Shown here: one piece after another, positions 8,994-17,091 of the stretch
How the letters are laid out: the number at the start of each line of letters is the position of its first letter
Position numbering within the stretch: position 1 is the first letter of the stretch
Assembly (NCBI GenBank): GCA_023261745.1
Contig: JAGDXR010000056.1
Span: forward strand, 1 to 39,126
DNA: 39,126 nucleotides
DNA from: Thermoplasmata archaeon
GTDB taxonomy: Archaea; Thermoplasmatota; Thermoplasmata; Thermoplasmatales; ARK-15
Direction: 5' to 3'
Program-made: the position numbers and the translations under genes
The notes under the pieces: model-generated
Seen by the model: only the letters and a program-made list of their open reading frames with translations
Told to the model about the DNA's origin: nothing
The model's database searches: none

Positions 8994-9621
8994 TTTTAAT
9001 TTTTATAAGTATTCCATCGCATAACTTTTCAATATTAATCATTTTAAGTCTGTAAATTTCATTCTCATTCATTGCAGTTTTAAGTGTGGCCATGGGTGGT
9101 GCCTCATGACCTATTATTACAGGAGCCATATATATATTTATTTCATCATAGAATTTTTTTTCAATAAACGATCCTATAACCCTGGATCCTCCTTCCACCA
9201 TCAATCTTTTTATTCCAATTCTGTAAAGATCTTCAAGAACGCACTCCAGGTCAACAATCCCTTCACCACAAATCCTTATTTCTGCATTCAATTTTTTATC
9301 TGGTACTGTTGTAGTATAAATGATTGTTTTAACCGTTCCATCCAGAACCCTGGCATTTTCCGGTATCCTCAGATGCGAATCCAACACAATCCTTACCGGA
9401 TTCCTGACCTCTTCATTTTCAATGTATTTTTTCTTTACTGTCAGTGATGGATCATCTGAAATTATAGTTCCAATACCCACCATTATTCCATCAACGGAAT
9501 TTCTTATTCTGTTTACTCTCTTCATATCCTCCTCACATGAAAGCCTAGTCTGCTCACCCGTTCCCACGGCAAGCCTCCCATCAAGACTTGATGCAAAATT
9601 TATTAATACATACGGTTTCAT
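8971..9621 (-). CDS. 2,5-diamino-6-ribosylaminopyrimidinone 5'-phosphate reductase (RibD C-terminal type)
   Basis: The enzyme reduces the ribosyl side chain of the pyrimidine made from GTP, an early step of archaeal riboflavin (and so FAD and F420) synthesis, using NAD(P)H. The 216-residue chain is a free-standing RibD C-terminal reductase with the DHFR-like fold. Family features include the N-terminal INFASSLDGRLA, the IMVGIGTIISDDPSLTV segment, PVRIVLDS and the glycine motif MVEGGSRVIGSF. Length is normal for the archaeal form. The start ATG shares four bases (ATGA, 9618-9621) with the end of the isoaspartyl dipeptidase gene, and its end overlaps the phosphoesterase gene. No other riboflavin gene is in the window. 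Confidence 0.9.
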   Translation of the reverse strand: MKPYVLINFASSLDGRLAVGTGEQTRLSCEEDMKRVNRIRNSVDGIMVGIGTIISDDPSLTVKKKYIENEEVRNPVRIVLDSHLRIPENARVLDGTVKTIIYTTTVPDKKLNAEIRICGEGIVDLECVLEDLYRIGIKRLMVEGGSRVIGSFIEKKFYDEINIYMAPVIIGHEAPPMATLKTAMNENEIYRLKMINIEKLCDGILIKIKNDQNNNE

Positions 9622-10715
9622 ATTTTATATATCACCCCATTGGAAATATAATATTTTTTATTGAAATCTCTATCCAGAATGAGCATATCCGCCATATATC
9701 CAATATCAATTTTACCCCTTTTCAATTTCAGATATTCCCCTGGATTTTCCGTCATCATTCTGAGTACATCAGTGAAAATATCTTTTTCGTTGTTCCAGGT
9801 ATATTTTAAAATATTATACAGTATCTCCGGATCCGCAACACTCATTTTTACAAATCTTCCATTTTCGTCAAATACAGGTTTCGAACCGTTTCCATCGCTG
9901 GACACAGTCACCCTTTTTAGATCAGCATTATTTTTAATGAGAAATTTAATTGATTCTATAGTTCCTGGAACCTCACCTTCAATGTCCCCTGTAAGATCGA
10001 TTCTTCCACCAAGTTTTAAAAATTCTATTGATTCTTTCAGCAGAACTCTGTTTCGGTCCACATGTGTTGGAAGTATCTGATCTGCAGGGATATCCGTATT
10101 TTCTATTACTTCAATCAATGGCCTGAACATATCCTTTCCATTGCCCAAATGTACATTTACATATCCCGGTTTGCCAGATAATATGCCAGCTCTTCGTGCC
10201 TCAGTTATGTAATTGATTAACATTCTTCTATCAGGATATGAACCCCTGTGATCAGAAACCGCAATTTTCAATCCAATTATTTCTTCTATGAGCATTATGT
10301 CTTTTTCAACACTGCCAGTAAGGGTCAATGGAGGTAATTTATACGAACCGGTCAGTAAAAATGCACTGATGTTATTTTTTCTAAGCAATTTTGCGTGTGC
10401 AAGTAAATTCTCGATATTTCTCGTGATTCCATCGGTTCCCAGAACCCCTACCACTGTTGTAATCCCCGATAATCTCAGCTTTTCAGGTGTCACCGGATAG
10501 GTTCTATATTCAAAGCCTCCCTCACCACCTCCTCCTGCGATGTGGTTGTGAATATCTATAATTCCTGGAATGGCTATATGATCTTCAAAATCCATGAAAC
10601 CAGATATTTCACATACGGCTTCCCTGGTAATGGACTCAATTTTATTGGATATAAGGATATCATTGATACCGAGATACTCAGGAGAATAAACATCCAAATT
10701 TTTCAAAACAATCAT
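9618..10715 (-). CDS. iadA: Isoaspartyl dipeptidase (beta-aspartyl peptidase, M38)
   Basis: The enzyme cleaves beta-linked isoaspartyl dipeptides left after breakdown of aged proteins. It belongs to the amidohydrolase family with a two-zinc site. All expected ligands can be seen: HNH in DIHNHIAGGGGEGG, the lysine likely to be carbamylated in LKIAVSDHRGSYP, histidines in VNVHLGNGKD and PTHVDRN, and the aspartate in SSDGNGS. The C-terminal strand motif GYMADMLILD is typical of the small beta domain. At 365 residues it is slightly shorter than bacterial IadA. It is the first gene of the minus-strand run; the ATG (10713-10715) has no ribosome binding site and a TATA-like TTAAATA lies about 25 bases upstream. 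Confidence 0.9.
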   Translation of the reverse strand: MIVLKNLDVYSPEYLGINDILISNKIESITREAVCEISGFMDFEDHIAIPGIIDIHNHIAGGGGEGGFEYRTYPVTPEKLRLSGITTVVGVLGTDGITRNIENLLAHAKLLRKNNISAFLLTGSYKLPPLTLTGSVEKDIMLIEEIIGLKIAVSDHRGSYPDRRMLINYITEARRAGILSGKPGYVNVHLGNGKDMFRPLIEVIENTDIPADQILPTHVDRNRVLLKESIEFLKLGGRIDLTGDIEGEVPGTIESIKFLIKNNADLKRVTVSSDGNGSKPVFDENGRFVKMSVADPEILYNILKYTWNNEKDIFTDVLRMMTENPGEYLKLKRGKIDIGYMADMLILDRDFNKKYYISNGVIYKI

Positions 10716-10814
10716 ATACTATCATATTAAAAATTAAAGTATTTAATTTTTTAAAAAATATTATGCATTATTAAACATAATTAATTTTAAATTCTTGAAA
10801 AATAATATATTTTC
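10716..10814. promoter_or_regulatory. Divergent promoter region between iadA and AOR genes
   Basis: This A+T-rich spacer serves two divergent genes. Towards iadA, a TATA-like TTAAATA (near 10738-10745, minus strand) sits about 25 bases before its ATG. Towards the oxidoreductase, TTTTAAAT (10785-10792) sits about 25 bases before 10815. Neither gene has a clear ribosome binding site, so both transcripts are likely leaderless. A short imperfect palindrome around 10761-10780 (ATTATGCATTATTAAACATAAT) lies between the two boxes and could be an operator, which is speculative. Confidence 0.4.
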
Positions 10815-12671
10815 ATGTTTGGAATGTTTGGAAGGGTTTATTATATAGATTTATCCAGACAGAAAATAGAGGACATAATAATTGAGGAAGAAATTTACAG
10901 AAAATATTTAGGAGGATACGGCCTTGGAGCTTACTTCTTATTAAAAAACCAGAAAAAGGGAATCGACCCCCTTTCAGAAGAAAGTATAATTGGTTTTATT
11001 CCTGGATTTTTAAATGCCACGGGTGTTCCCATGGCAGGAAGATCAATGTCAGTGGGGAAATCTCCTCTTACAGGGGGTTGGAACGATTCCAATGTTGGAG
11101 GTTACATAGGTCCAGAGATCAAGAGAACAGGATATGATGGTATATTCATAATTGGGAAATCGAATGATCCCGTATACATTTATATTTCAAGGGATATTGA
11201 AATTCTGGATGCCTCTGGGTTATGGGGCATGGATGCAGTGAATACCGAAAAAGAACTGGACAGGATTCACGGGGACGGTGAAATATTAACCATAGGACCG
11301 GCAGGAGAAAAGATGAGCTATATTTCCTCGATAATTACGGATAGGGGAAGGGCTCTGGGAAGAGGTGGCCTTGGAGCGATCATGGGAAGCAAAAATCTCA
11401 AAGCCATATATGTGAAGGGGTTTGAGGATGTTAAAATATATGACAGGCAGAAATTGAGGCAGTATATTTCAGCAATGATGGAAAAGATGAATCCAAGGAA
11501 GAACAGGATTGCTGAATACTGGCACAGATATGGAACCACAGGAGGAAATGAAAGGTCTCATTTATCAGGAGATACACCCATAAAGAACTGGAAGGGCATA
11601 GGCATTAAAGATTTCGGCAGAGAAAATGCCAGGAAGATATCTGGAGATGAAGTCATTAAAGATAATATTCAGAGTTATGGATGTGCTCAGTGTCCGGTCG
11701 CGTGCGGCGCCATAATAAAAAGAAATACAAAATATGGGGAGATAGTGGGTCACAGACTGGAATATGAGGGTCTTGGGATGCTGGGAGGCCTATTATTGAA
11801 TTCTGATCTTGATTCCATAGCATATTCATTTGAGATGGCAAACGAATATGGATATGATGTAATCTCACTGGGAGCAGTTGCAGCATTTGCAGTAGAATGT
11901 TTTGAAACAAATATACTGAATGAAAATCAGCTCGGGATAAAAATGGGCTGGGGAAATCCCGATGCAATTGTAGAATTCATAAAAAACATGGCAAAAAATG
12001 AAGGGATTTATAAGATTTTGAACAGAGGTGTGGCCTATGCATCAAAATATCTCAATGTTCCTGAAGATATGTCAGTACATGTTCACGGTCAGGAATTGCC
12101 TGCTCATGATCCAAAGTATTTGCCATCTCTTGGAACCACATATGTTGCTGATCCAACCCCTGGAAGGCACACAGCCGGAGGCATTGGTTTCAGTGAAGGA
12201 AGTGAATATGTTCCATTTTTTGATATAGGTCTTGAGCCTGTAAAAATAGAAAAATACAGTTATAGAGGAAAGGGAAAATACCAGGCAATTTCATCCATAC
12301 AATCCCAAGTGATAAATTCTCTTGGCTTCTGTCTATTTTCAGATTCATTTTCACCTCTACCAGTTGTTGAAGTCTTGAATGCAGTTACGGGATGGGATAC
12401 AACATCTGAAGAATTGATGATAATAGGTGAAAGGATAATGGATGCAAGAAGGATATTCAATTATCGTGAAAAAGTATATCTCTCTGAAAATGAATTACCT
12501 GGGAGAGCTTCAGGGAGACCACCACATGAAGAAGGTCCACTCAAAGGAATCACAATTGACTGGAAAATTATGGTTGAAGAATTTGCAAAGGAAATGAGAT
12601 GGGATTTAAAGACAGGATTGCCGGACAAGGAAAAATTAAGGGAATTAGATCTAATAGAATTTGTCGATTGA
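10815..12671 (+). CDS. aor: Tungsten aldehyde:ferredoxin oxidoreductase (AOR family)
   Basis: The family oxidises aldehydes to acids at a tungstopterin site and passes electrons through a [4Fe-4S] cluster to ferredoxin. The N-terminus MFGMFGRVYYIDLS aligns without a gap to the family start, which supports the ATG at 10815 over the one at 10824. Pterin-contact regions are visible: GRSMSVGKSPLTGG, GGYIGPEIKRTGYD, RALGRGGLGAIMGSKNLKA and DPTPGRHTAGG. The cluster cysteines are C290-x2-C293-x3-C297 and a fourth near residue 506 (SLGFCLFSD). At 618 residues it is of normal length and looks intact. The true aldehyde (glyceraldehyde, amino-acid-derived or other) cannot be told. It stands alone, and its end overlaps the convergent lyase gene by 21 bases. 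Confidence 0.9.
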   Translation: MFGMFGRVYYIDLSRQKIEDIIIEEEIYRKYLGGYGLGAYFLLKNQKKGIDPLSEESIIGFIPGFLNATGVPMAGRSMSVGKSPLTGGWNDSNVGGYIGPEIKRTGYDGIFIIGKSNDPVYIYISRDIEILDASGLWGMDAVNTEKELDRIHGDGEILTIGPAGEKMSYISSIITDRGRALGRGGLGAIMGSKNLKAIYVKGFEDVKIYDRQKLRQYISAMMEKMNPRKNRIAEYWHRYGTTGGNERSHLSGDTPIKNWKGIGIKDFGRENARKISGDEVIKDNIQSYGCAQCPVACGAIIKRNTKYGEIVGHRLEYEGLGMLGGLLLNSDLDSIAYSFEMANEYGYDVISLGAVAAFAVECFETNILNENQLGIKMGWGNPDAIVEFIKNMAKNEGIYKILNRGVAYASKYLNVPEDMSVHVHGQELPAHDPKYLPSLGTTYVADPTPGRHTAGGIGFSEGSEYVPFFDIGLEPVKIEKYSYRGKGKYQAISSIQSQVINSLGFCLFSDSFSPLPVVEVLNAVTGWDTTSEELMIIGERIMDARRIFNYREKVYLSENELPGRASGRPPHEEGPLKGITIDWKIMVEEFAKEMRWDLKTGLPDKEKLRELDLIEFVD

Positions 12672-13937
12672 ATTAAAAATAATTTCTTTAATTTTTCCAG
12701 GCCTTAATTTATAAATTTTAAACAACTGCTTTATATCCATTTTATCAGATTCCTTAATTATCTTGCTTACATCCTTATAGGGCAATTTTTCCCTGAGCAA
12801 TGCAAGGATTTCCGGATTATACAGCGCAAAATTCTCCATTCTCTTTTTATTTGGCAAAATTAAATTTAAAAATAATATTAATTTTTTGGTTGATTCAATG
12901 GCTATATCAAGGGCCTGAATAGAAATGTACATTTGCAAAGGAAATGAAAGTGAAAGTTCAAATTCTCCAATGATGGAAGAATCTTCAGAAATCTTTGAAA
13001 TTCCCCTCACGTATGTACACCCCAGTAATATTGATTCAAGTGTTACAGGGTTTTTCTTTCCTGGCATTATGCTGCTCCCCTCAATGTCCATATTTTTCAG
13101 TTCAATTTCATTTATCCCCGTAAAAGGTCCAGAAAACATAAGTCTGAGATCCTGAGATATTCTGATAATATCTGAACAGTAAATTGATATTGAATTCAGA
13201 AGGAAAGTAACATCCGTAACAAACTTCATTTTTTCTCCTGGGTCCTTAAGAAGAGTGAAGTTTTCTCCGAAATAATAATTTAAATTTTTTATCAACTCCT
13301 CTTTAAATTTTTCAGAGGAAAGCATTCCCGTCCCCACAGCAGTACCGCCGGCTGGTATATATTTCAAATCTTCAAATGCATCTTCAATCTTTATTAAATC
13401 ATTTTTAATTTTTTCATGATATGATAAAAATTCCAGCCCCAGAGATACTGGAAGAGCATCCCTCAAGTGTGTTCTTCCACTCTTTATATAATATCTGTAT
13501 TTTATTGAAAATTTTTCCAATTCTTTAACTAATTTTTGAATTTCTTTTAACAATGTCATTCTTTCCATGTAAAGAGTGATTCTAAGAACTGAAGGTATAA
13601 CATCATTTGAAGACTGGGATCTGTTCACATCGTCATTGGGATCAATTTCAGTTCTGAAATAATTTCTTGCATAATCACATATCAAATCATTTATGGCCAT
13701 GTTCAATCCTGTTCCGCTTCCCGTCTGAAACACAACTATTTCTGGGAAATCGGATTTTTCTATTATTTTATCACACGAATTTTCTATAACTTCATCCTTA
13801 TTTTTATCAATTAGATTCAGATTAAAATTGGTCTTTGCGGCAATCTTCTTAAATATAACAAGATTTTTGATAAATCTGATGTCAATAATATTTGAGGTCT
13901 CAAGATAATATTTTTTTGCTCTATTATAATAATTCAT
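12651..13937 (-). CDS. Class II fumarase/aspartase superfamily lyase
   Basis: This superfamily reversibly removes water, ammonia or a larger group from succinyl compounds to give fumarate. Motifs in order are QTGSGTGLNMAIND (about residues 71-84), DDVNRSQSSNDVIPS, SGRTHLRDALPVS, PAGGTAVGTG and the signature loop GSSIMPGKKNPV (about 290-301), which holds the catalytic serine. The KKNP in the signature is like argininosuccinate lyases, while fumarases and aspartases have KVNP, so the exact reaction is uncertain; fumarase is most likely on overall pattern, with aspartase next. The length of 428 residues is a little short for fumarase. It is transcribed towards AOR and their ends overlap by 21 bases. 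The ATG (13935-13937) has no ribosome binding site. Confidence 0.82.
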   Translation of the reverse strand: MNYYNRAKKYYLETSNIIDIRFIKNLVIFKKIAAKTNFNLNLIDKNKDEVIENSCDKIIEKSDFPEIVVFQTGSGTGLNMAINDLICDYARNYFRTEIDPNDDVNRSQSSNDVIPSVLRITLYMERMTLLKEIQKLVKELEKFSIKYRYYIKSGRTHLRDALPVSLGLEFLSYHEKIKNDLIKIEDAFEDLKYIPAGGTAVGTGMLSSEKFKEELIKNLNYYFGENFTLLKDPGEKMKFVTDVTFLLNSISIYCSDIIRISQDLRLMFSGPFTGINEIELKNMDIEGSSIMPGKKNPVTLESILLGCTYVRGISKISEDSSIIGEFELSLSFPLQMYISIQALDIAIESTKKLILFLNLILPNKKRMENFALYNPEILALLREKLPYKDVSKIIKESDKMDIKQLFKIYKLRPGKIKEIIFNSIDKFY

Positions 13938-14065
13938 GATTATACTCTTTTAAAAAATTAAATATAAATTTTTTTGAATTAATCATTTGGAATATTCTTC
14001 TTTTTATTATTTAAAAACCTTTTTTTTACAAATTTATTGATAAGTTGAGGTGTTGGTGAGGCTGT

Positions 14066-14263
14066 AAATCTCAACATTGACTATTTCTAGGGATTACAAT
14101 GAATCCAAAAATATAAGGAAGATAGAATTAATAAAAGTAGGGCTGATATAGTTTGAATATATGTGAGAGGAGATCGTCACATCAGGTCTGCATGGGATAT
14201 ATACATACAGATAGATGTCGATCTATGGGATAGGAAGTCCCGGTGCTTTAGCTTGGGAGTAGC
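14066..14263 (+). pseudogene. tnpB: Decayed C-terminal remnant of tnpB
   Basis: Most of the 379-base gap between the lyase and the DUF998 gene is a broken transposon end. One frame (14086-14151) reads SRDYNESKNI then RKIELIKVGL and a stop; this matches the last RuvC motif of TnpB, DRDxNASxNI, followed by its usual KIGL-type tail. A second frame (14162-14263) reads on through RSMG-stop-EVPVL-stop-LGSS, which fits the TnpB C-terminal GSMxQEAPxL ending with stop codons where residues are expected. A frameshift and at least two in-frame stops mean it cannot make protein. No upstream TnpB core and no TnpA remain. The stretch 13938-14065 is A+T-rich and shows nothing else I can identify. Confidence 0.65.
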
Positions 14264-14267
14264 CCAT
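14161..14267 (+). ncRNA. Orphan omegaRNA-like hairpin array (relic IS605 right end)
   Basis: Three consecutive perfect stems are seen: ATGTGA (14161-14166) with TCACAT (14177-14182); ATAGAT (14211-14216) with ATCTAT (14221-14226) around a GTCG loop; and GGGA (14227-14230) with TCCC (14238-14241). They are followed by the conserved tail GCTTTAGC (14245-14252) and GAGTAGC (to 14263). The tail matches bases 75-92 at the left end of the window. The preserved stems beside a dead tnpB could mean a recent loss of the protein frame or continued use of the RNA; the first is the plainer reading. A guide, if made, would start near 14268. Confidence 0.5.
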
Positions 14268-14285
14268 TTAGTATTTTCACGAAAA

Positions 14286-14298
14286 ATTTTTAAATTAT
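14286..14298 (+). promoter_or_regulatory. TATA-like promoter of the 14.3-19.9 kb cluster
   Basis: The sequence TTTTTAAATTATTA is centred about 25 bases before the ATG at 14317. There is no ribosome binding site before that ATG, so a leaderless transcript is likely. It lies about 20 bases beyond the end of the tnpB/omegaRNA relic. Confidence 0.4.
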
Positions 14299-14316
14299 TA
14301 TATTGATTACACACCA

Positions 14317-14922
14317 ATGAAAAAATGGGTTATGGAAATGGGATTTGTGTCTTCTATTTTTTCAATCTCGCTTGTATTTATATCAGCATTAATTTCAAAA
14401 AATTTTTCATGGGAGAATAATTATTTAAGCGATATAGGTGCAAAGCAGTTTGGATTTATTCCATATATTTTTTTTACAATGGGTATGATTACAGGAGGTC
14501 TTTTATTGTCAATTTATTTTATTATTACCATTTATGAATACAAGAAGCACGGGGGTATGGTTTTTTCAGAGTCTTTATTTCTGATATCTTCCATATCCAT
14601 GACCATGATTGCAGTATTTCCTGAAGGGTCTCCTGACAATTTACATTATATATTTTCATTTATATTTTTCTTCATTTTTCCCGTTGGAATGATTTTCACA
14701 GGAATAATCTTTTATAAATATCTCAAAAAATTTTCTCAGGGAACCTTTATGCTTGCATCCCTCGCATTTCTTCTTGACATAACTATTTTAATAAGGGCTG
14801 AAAAAGCTTCATCTGAGATGCTCGTTAGTTTTATAATTTTTATCTGGTTTCTCTTATTCAATTATTTAATGTTCAAAATAACCAATCTGGAGAAGAAAAA
14901 TGAAAATCATGAAAAAAAATAA
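14317..14922 (+). CDS. DUF998 family membrane protein
   Basis: The 201-residue product has six predicted membrane helices. The first loop carries NFSWENNYLSDIGAKQFG, the W-x-x-x-x-YLSDIG pattern characteristic of the DUF998 family, and a second loop carries the family-like PEGSPDNLHYIFS. DUF998 proteins have no established biochemical role. The last residues are strongly polar (NLEKKNENHEKK). It is the first gene of a plus-strand cluster and overlaps the next gene by 23 bases. Confidence 0.75.
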   Translation: MKKWVMEMGFVSSIFSISLVFISALISKNFSWENNYLSDIGAKQFGFIPYIFFTMGMITGGLLLSIYFIITIYEYKKHGGMVFSESLFLISSISMTMIAVFPEGSPDNLHYIFSFIFFFIFPVGMIFTGIIFYKYLKKFSQGTFMLASLAFLLDITILIRAEKASSEMLVSFIIFIWFLLFNYLMFKITNLEKKNENHEKK

Positions 14923-16591
14923 AATTTTATTAATTATTCTTATAATATTCACATTATTTTTACCTTCCTTATATGAAATTCTCTTTAACAAAATTCCGGG
15001 AAATGATCCTTTTGAATATGCCCTTGGAGGCCTATATCTGACAGAAAGACTGAAAAGCATTTATGCATATCCTTATCCATTAATTGATTTAATTTATCTG
15101 CCTTCAAACATTTTAACAACATACCAAACCTATATATTTTCAATATTAATGGAATCCATTTCAATGATTTTCTTATTTTTTTCATCTTTCATTTATTTCA
15201 GAACAAAAAAAGGTTTTAATGAATCGATCATAATATCCTCACTAATAACATATTCACCCTTGTTTTTATCTGAATTTTTATGGGGCGGACAGGCTCAGCT
15301 ATTATCAATTTCCATGTTTTTCTTTTCTCTATACTTTTATGAAAGGAACAATCCTTTATTCATTATTTTTACATCCCTTTCAATTTTTTCTGAACCTTAT
15401 TCTGCAGTTTTTGGGATAATTTTTATATTATTATTAATAATCTATAAAAAACAATATTTTAATTTAATCTTATTGATATTGATATCACTTTTGTCATTTT
15501 CTTATTATCTATTTAACCACAAAGGATTGGTAATCCCTCCTTACATAGAACATATCCTGTTTATCAGCATACCTCCATTATGGTGGTTTTATTTCATATT
15601 CATGATATTACTGATAATATATTTTTACAGGAATCAGAAATATCTAATCTTTGTTTCCATGATTTCATTTTCATCATATTTTTTCCTGACACCTTATTAT
15701 GATTATCCAAGAATTTTTTATTTTCTTGTTATTTCGTTGGGACTGATAATGAATTTTGATATTGACAAGATTATAAAATTTAAAAGAACATTTTTAATAA
15801 TAATCATTTTATTTATAATTATTTTCTATGTAAATTTCTCAATGACCTTACCATCTAAAGAAAATGTTGATAAATATTATGATGCGGGAAATTTTATAAG
15901 AAATAATTCTGAAACAAATCAAAATTTTTTAAATGTCAATATAAATAATGGGTGGGCACTTGAATACTTCTCAGAAAGGGAAATGTATTATGCCTCCTCA
16001 GATCTGAAATTTCTGATATTTCAGGATCAGATAAAAAACAGCCTGATTGGAAAGATAATATCATATTCAGACGTAATGTATACAAATAAAATTAATGATG
16101 GTTATAATTATCTGTTTTTAAACAATAATTCTTTTGAAATATACAGATTTTCTCAATCCTATAACGATTTTTACTGTATTCTGAAATTTAATTATATCAA
16201 TTTCAGTTATTCTGAATACACTAATTACATAAACTTTTCAAACAATGAAAATTACAATTTAATACAGATAATGAATTATTCGAGAACCATTATTGAGCAC
16301 AACAGAATAACAGTTTATGACAGATACAATGAAAATTTTAATTTTACCATATATGGTAAATTTCAATTTTTAAATAAAAATATAATTTTGATAGAGGGTA
16401 AAAATAACATTACATTAAATATGAAAAACAATTACAGAATATATACGGACAATCTATGCATTGAATATAATATCAGATATGCAGTGGTAGAAAATAAAAA
16501 CAGCTTTTATTACAGATTTTTAAATGACAATAATTTCAAATTGGTATATAGTTCAAATAATATTTATATTTTTGAATTCAAAAATCTTTAA
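14900..16591 (+). CDS. GT-C-like polytopic membrane protein with exported C-terminal domain
   Basis: The first 310 or so residues contain about nine to ten hydrophobic helices. The loop after helix 1 carries GNDPFEYALGG (about residues 34-44), resembling the acidic first-loop motif of GT-C glycosyltransferases, which use lipid-linked sugars. Residues 310-563 look like a soluble outward-facing domain rich in N, Y and F with many N-x-S/T sites. It lacks the WWDYG motif of the oligosaccharyltransferase AglB, so it is not that enzyme. A sugar or mannosyl transferase role is an inference. The ATG at 14900 is preceded by GGAG seven bases upstream. The gene is noticeably more A+T-rich than the information-processing genes nearby. 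Confidence 0.55.
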   Translation: MKIMKKNKILLIILIIFTLFLPSLYEILFNKIPGNDPFEYALGGLYLTERLKSIYAYPYPLIDLIYLPSNILTTYQTYIFSILMESISMIFLFFSSFIYFRTKKGFNESIIISSLITYSPLFLSEFLWGGQAQLLSISMFFFSLYFYERNNPLFIIFTSLSIFSEPYSAVFGIIFILLLIIYKKQYFNLILLILISLLSFSYYLFNHKGLVIPPYIEHILFISIPPLWWFYFIFMILLIIYFYRNQKYLIFVSMISFSSYFFLTPYYDYPRIFYFLVISLGLIMNFDIDKIIKFKRTFLIIIILFIIIFYVNFSMTLPSKENVDKYYDAGNFIRNNSETNQNFLNVNINNGWALEYFSEREMYYASSDLKFLIFQDQIKNSLIGKIISYSDVMYTNKINDGYNYLFLNNNSFEIYRFSQSYNDFYCILKFNYINFSYSEYTNYINFSNNENYNLIQIMNYSRTIIEHNRITVYDRYNENFNFTIYGKFQFLNKNIILIEGKNNITLNMKNNYRIYTDNLCIEYNIRYAVVENKNSFYYRFLNDNNFKLVYSSNNIYIFEFKNL

Positions 16592-16617
16592 CTAATTGAA
16601 TTTAGATTATATATAGT

Positions 16618-17091
16618 ATGGATGAGCTAAAAAGATTGTTGGAAATGGCCCTAAGATCTGAAATAGATTCAAGGGATATATACAAAAAATCTGCAGATTC
16701 AACAAAAAATGCACTATTGAAGGAAAAGTTTGAATTTCTTTCAGGTGAAGAGGAAAAGCACAGGAAAATGATTGAAAACATCATAAGGATGAAATACCCG
16801 GATGAGAATATAAACGTTCCCGAATCTACTGAAGTGCCACTTCCGAGGGTTACTGTAACCGAAAAGGATCCAATATCCAAGCTGCTTTCACAGGCCATGG
16901 ATGCAGAAATGGCAGCAAGTAAATTTTACGAAAATTTATCTACAAAATTCGATGATGAAAAATCTTATCTTATGAGGTATTTATCATCTGTAGAAATGTC
17001 ACATTATTATCTTCTTCAGGCTGAGAGAGAAATAATTCTGAGATTTGAAGATTATGATCAGTATTTTGAGATGATGCATGTCGGGCCATAA
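16618..17091 (+). CDS. Rubrerythrin-like diiron protein
   Basis: This 157-residue protein is a four-helix ferritin-like bundle. Likely iron ligands are E15 (helix 1), E45 and H48 (ExxH in GEEEKH), E97 (AMDAEMAA) and E126 with H129 (ExxH in VEMSHYY). There is no C-terminal rubredoxin domain, so it is a short rubrerythrin or erythrin-type protein; such proteins reduce peroxide or handle iron. It begins 26 bases after the membrane-protein gene, with a TATA-like TTATATATA immediately before the ATG that is too close for a standard promoter. Its last codons overlap the next gene by 14 bases. Confidence 0.8.
   Translation: MDELKRLLEMALRSEIDSRDIYKKSADSTKNALLKEKFEFLSGEEEKHRKMIENIIRMKYPDENINVPESTEVPLPRVTVTEKDPISKLLSQAMDAEMAASKFYENLSTKFDDEKSYLMRYLSSVEMSHYYLLQAEREIILRFEDYDQYFEMMHVGP

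Noticed and set aside
10761-10780. The palindrome-like ATTATGCATTATTAAACATAAT spacer as a firm regulator site.
   Set aside because: In such A/T-rich spacers imperfect palindromes are expected by chance, so it is mentioned only as a possibility within the promoter entry.
14900-16591. Assigning the polytopic membrane protein as oligosaccharyltransferase AglB.
   Set aside because: The WWDYG catalytic-domain motif is absent and the C-terminal domain is too small; only the first-loop DPFEY resembles the wider GT-C group.
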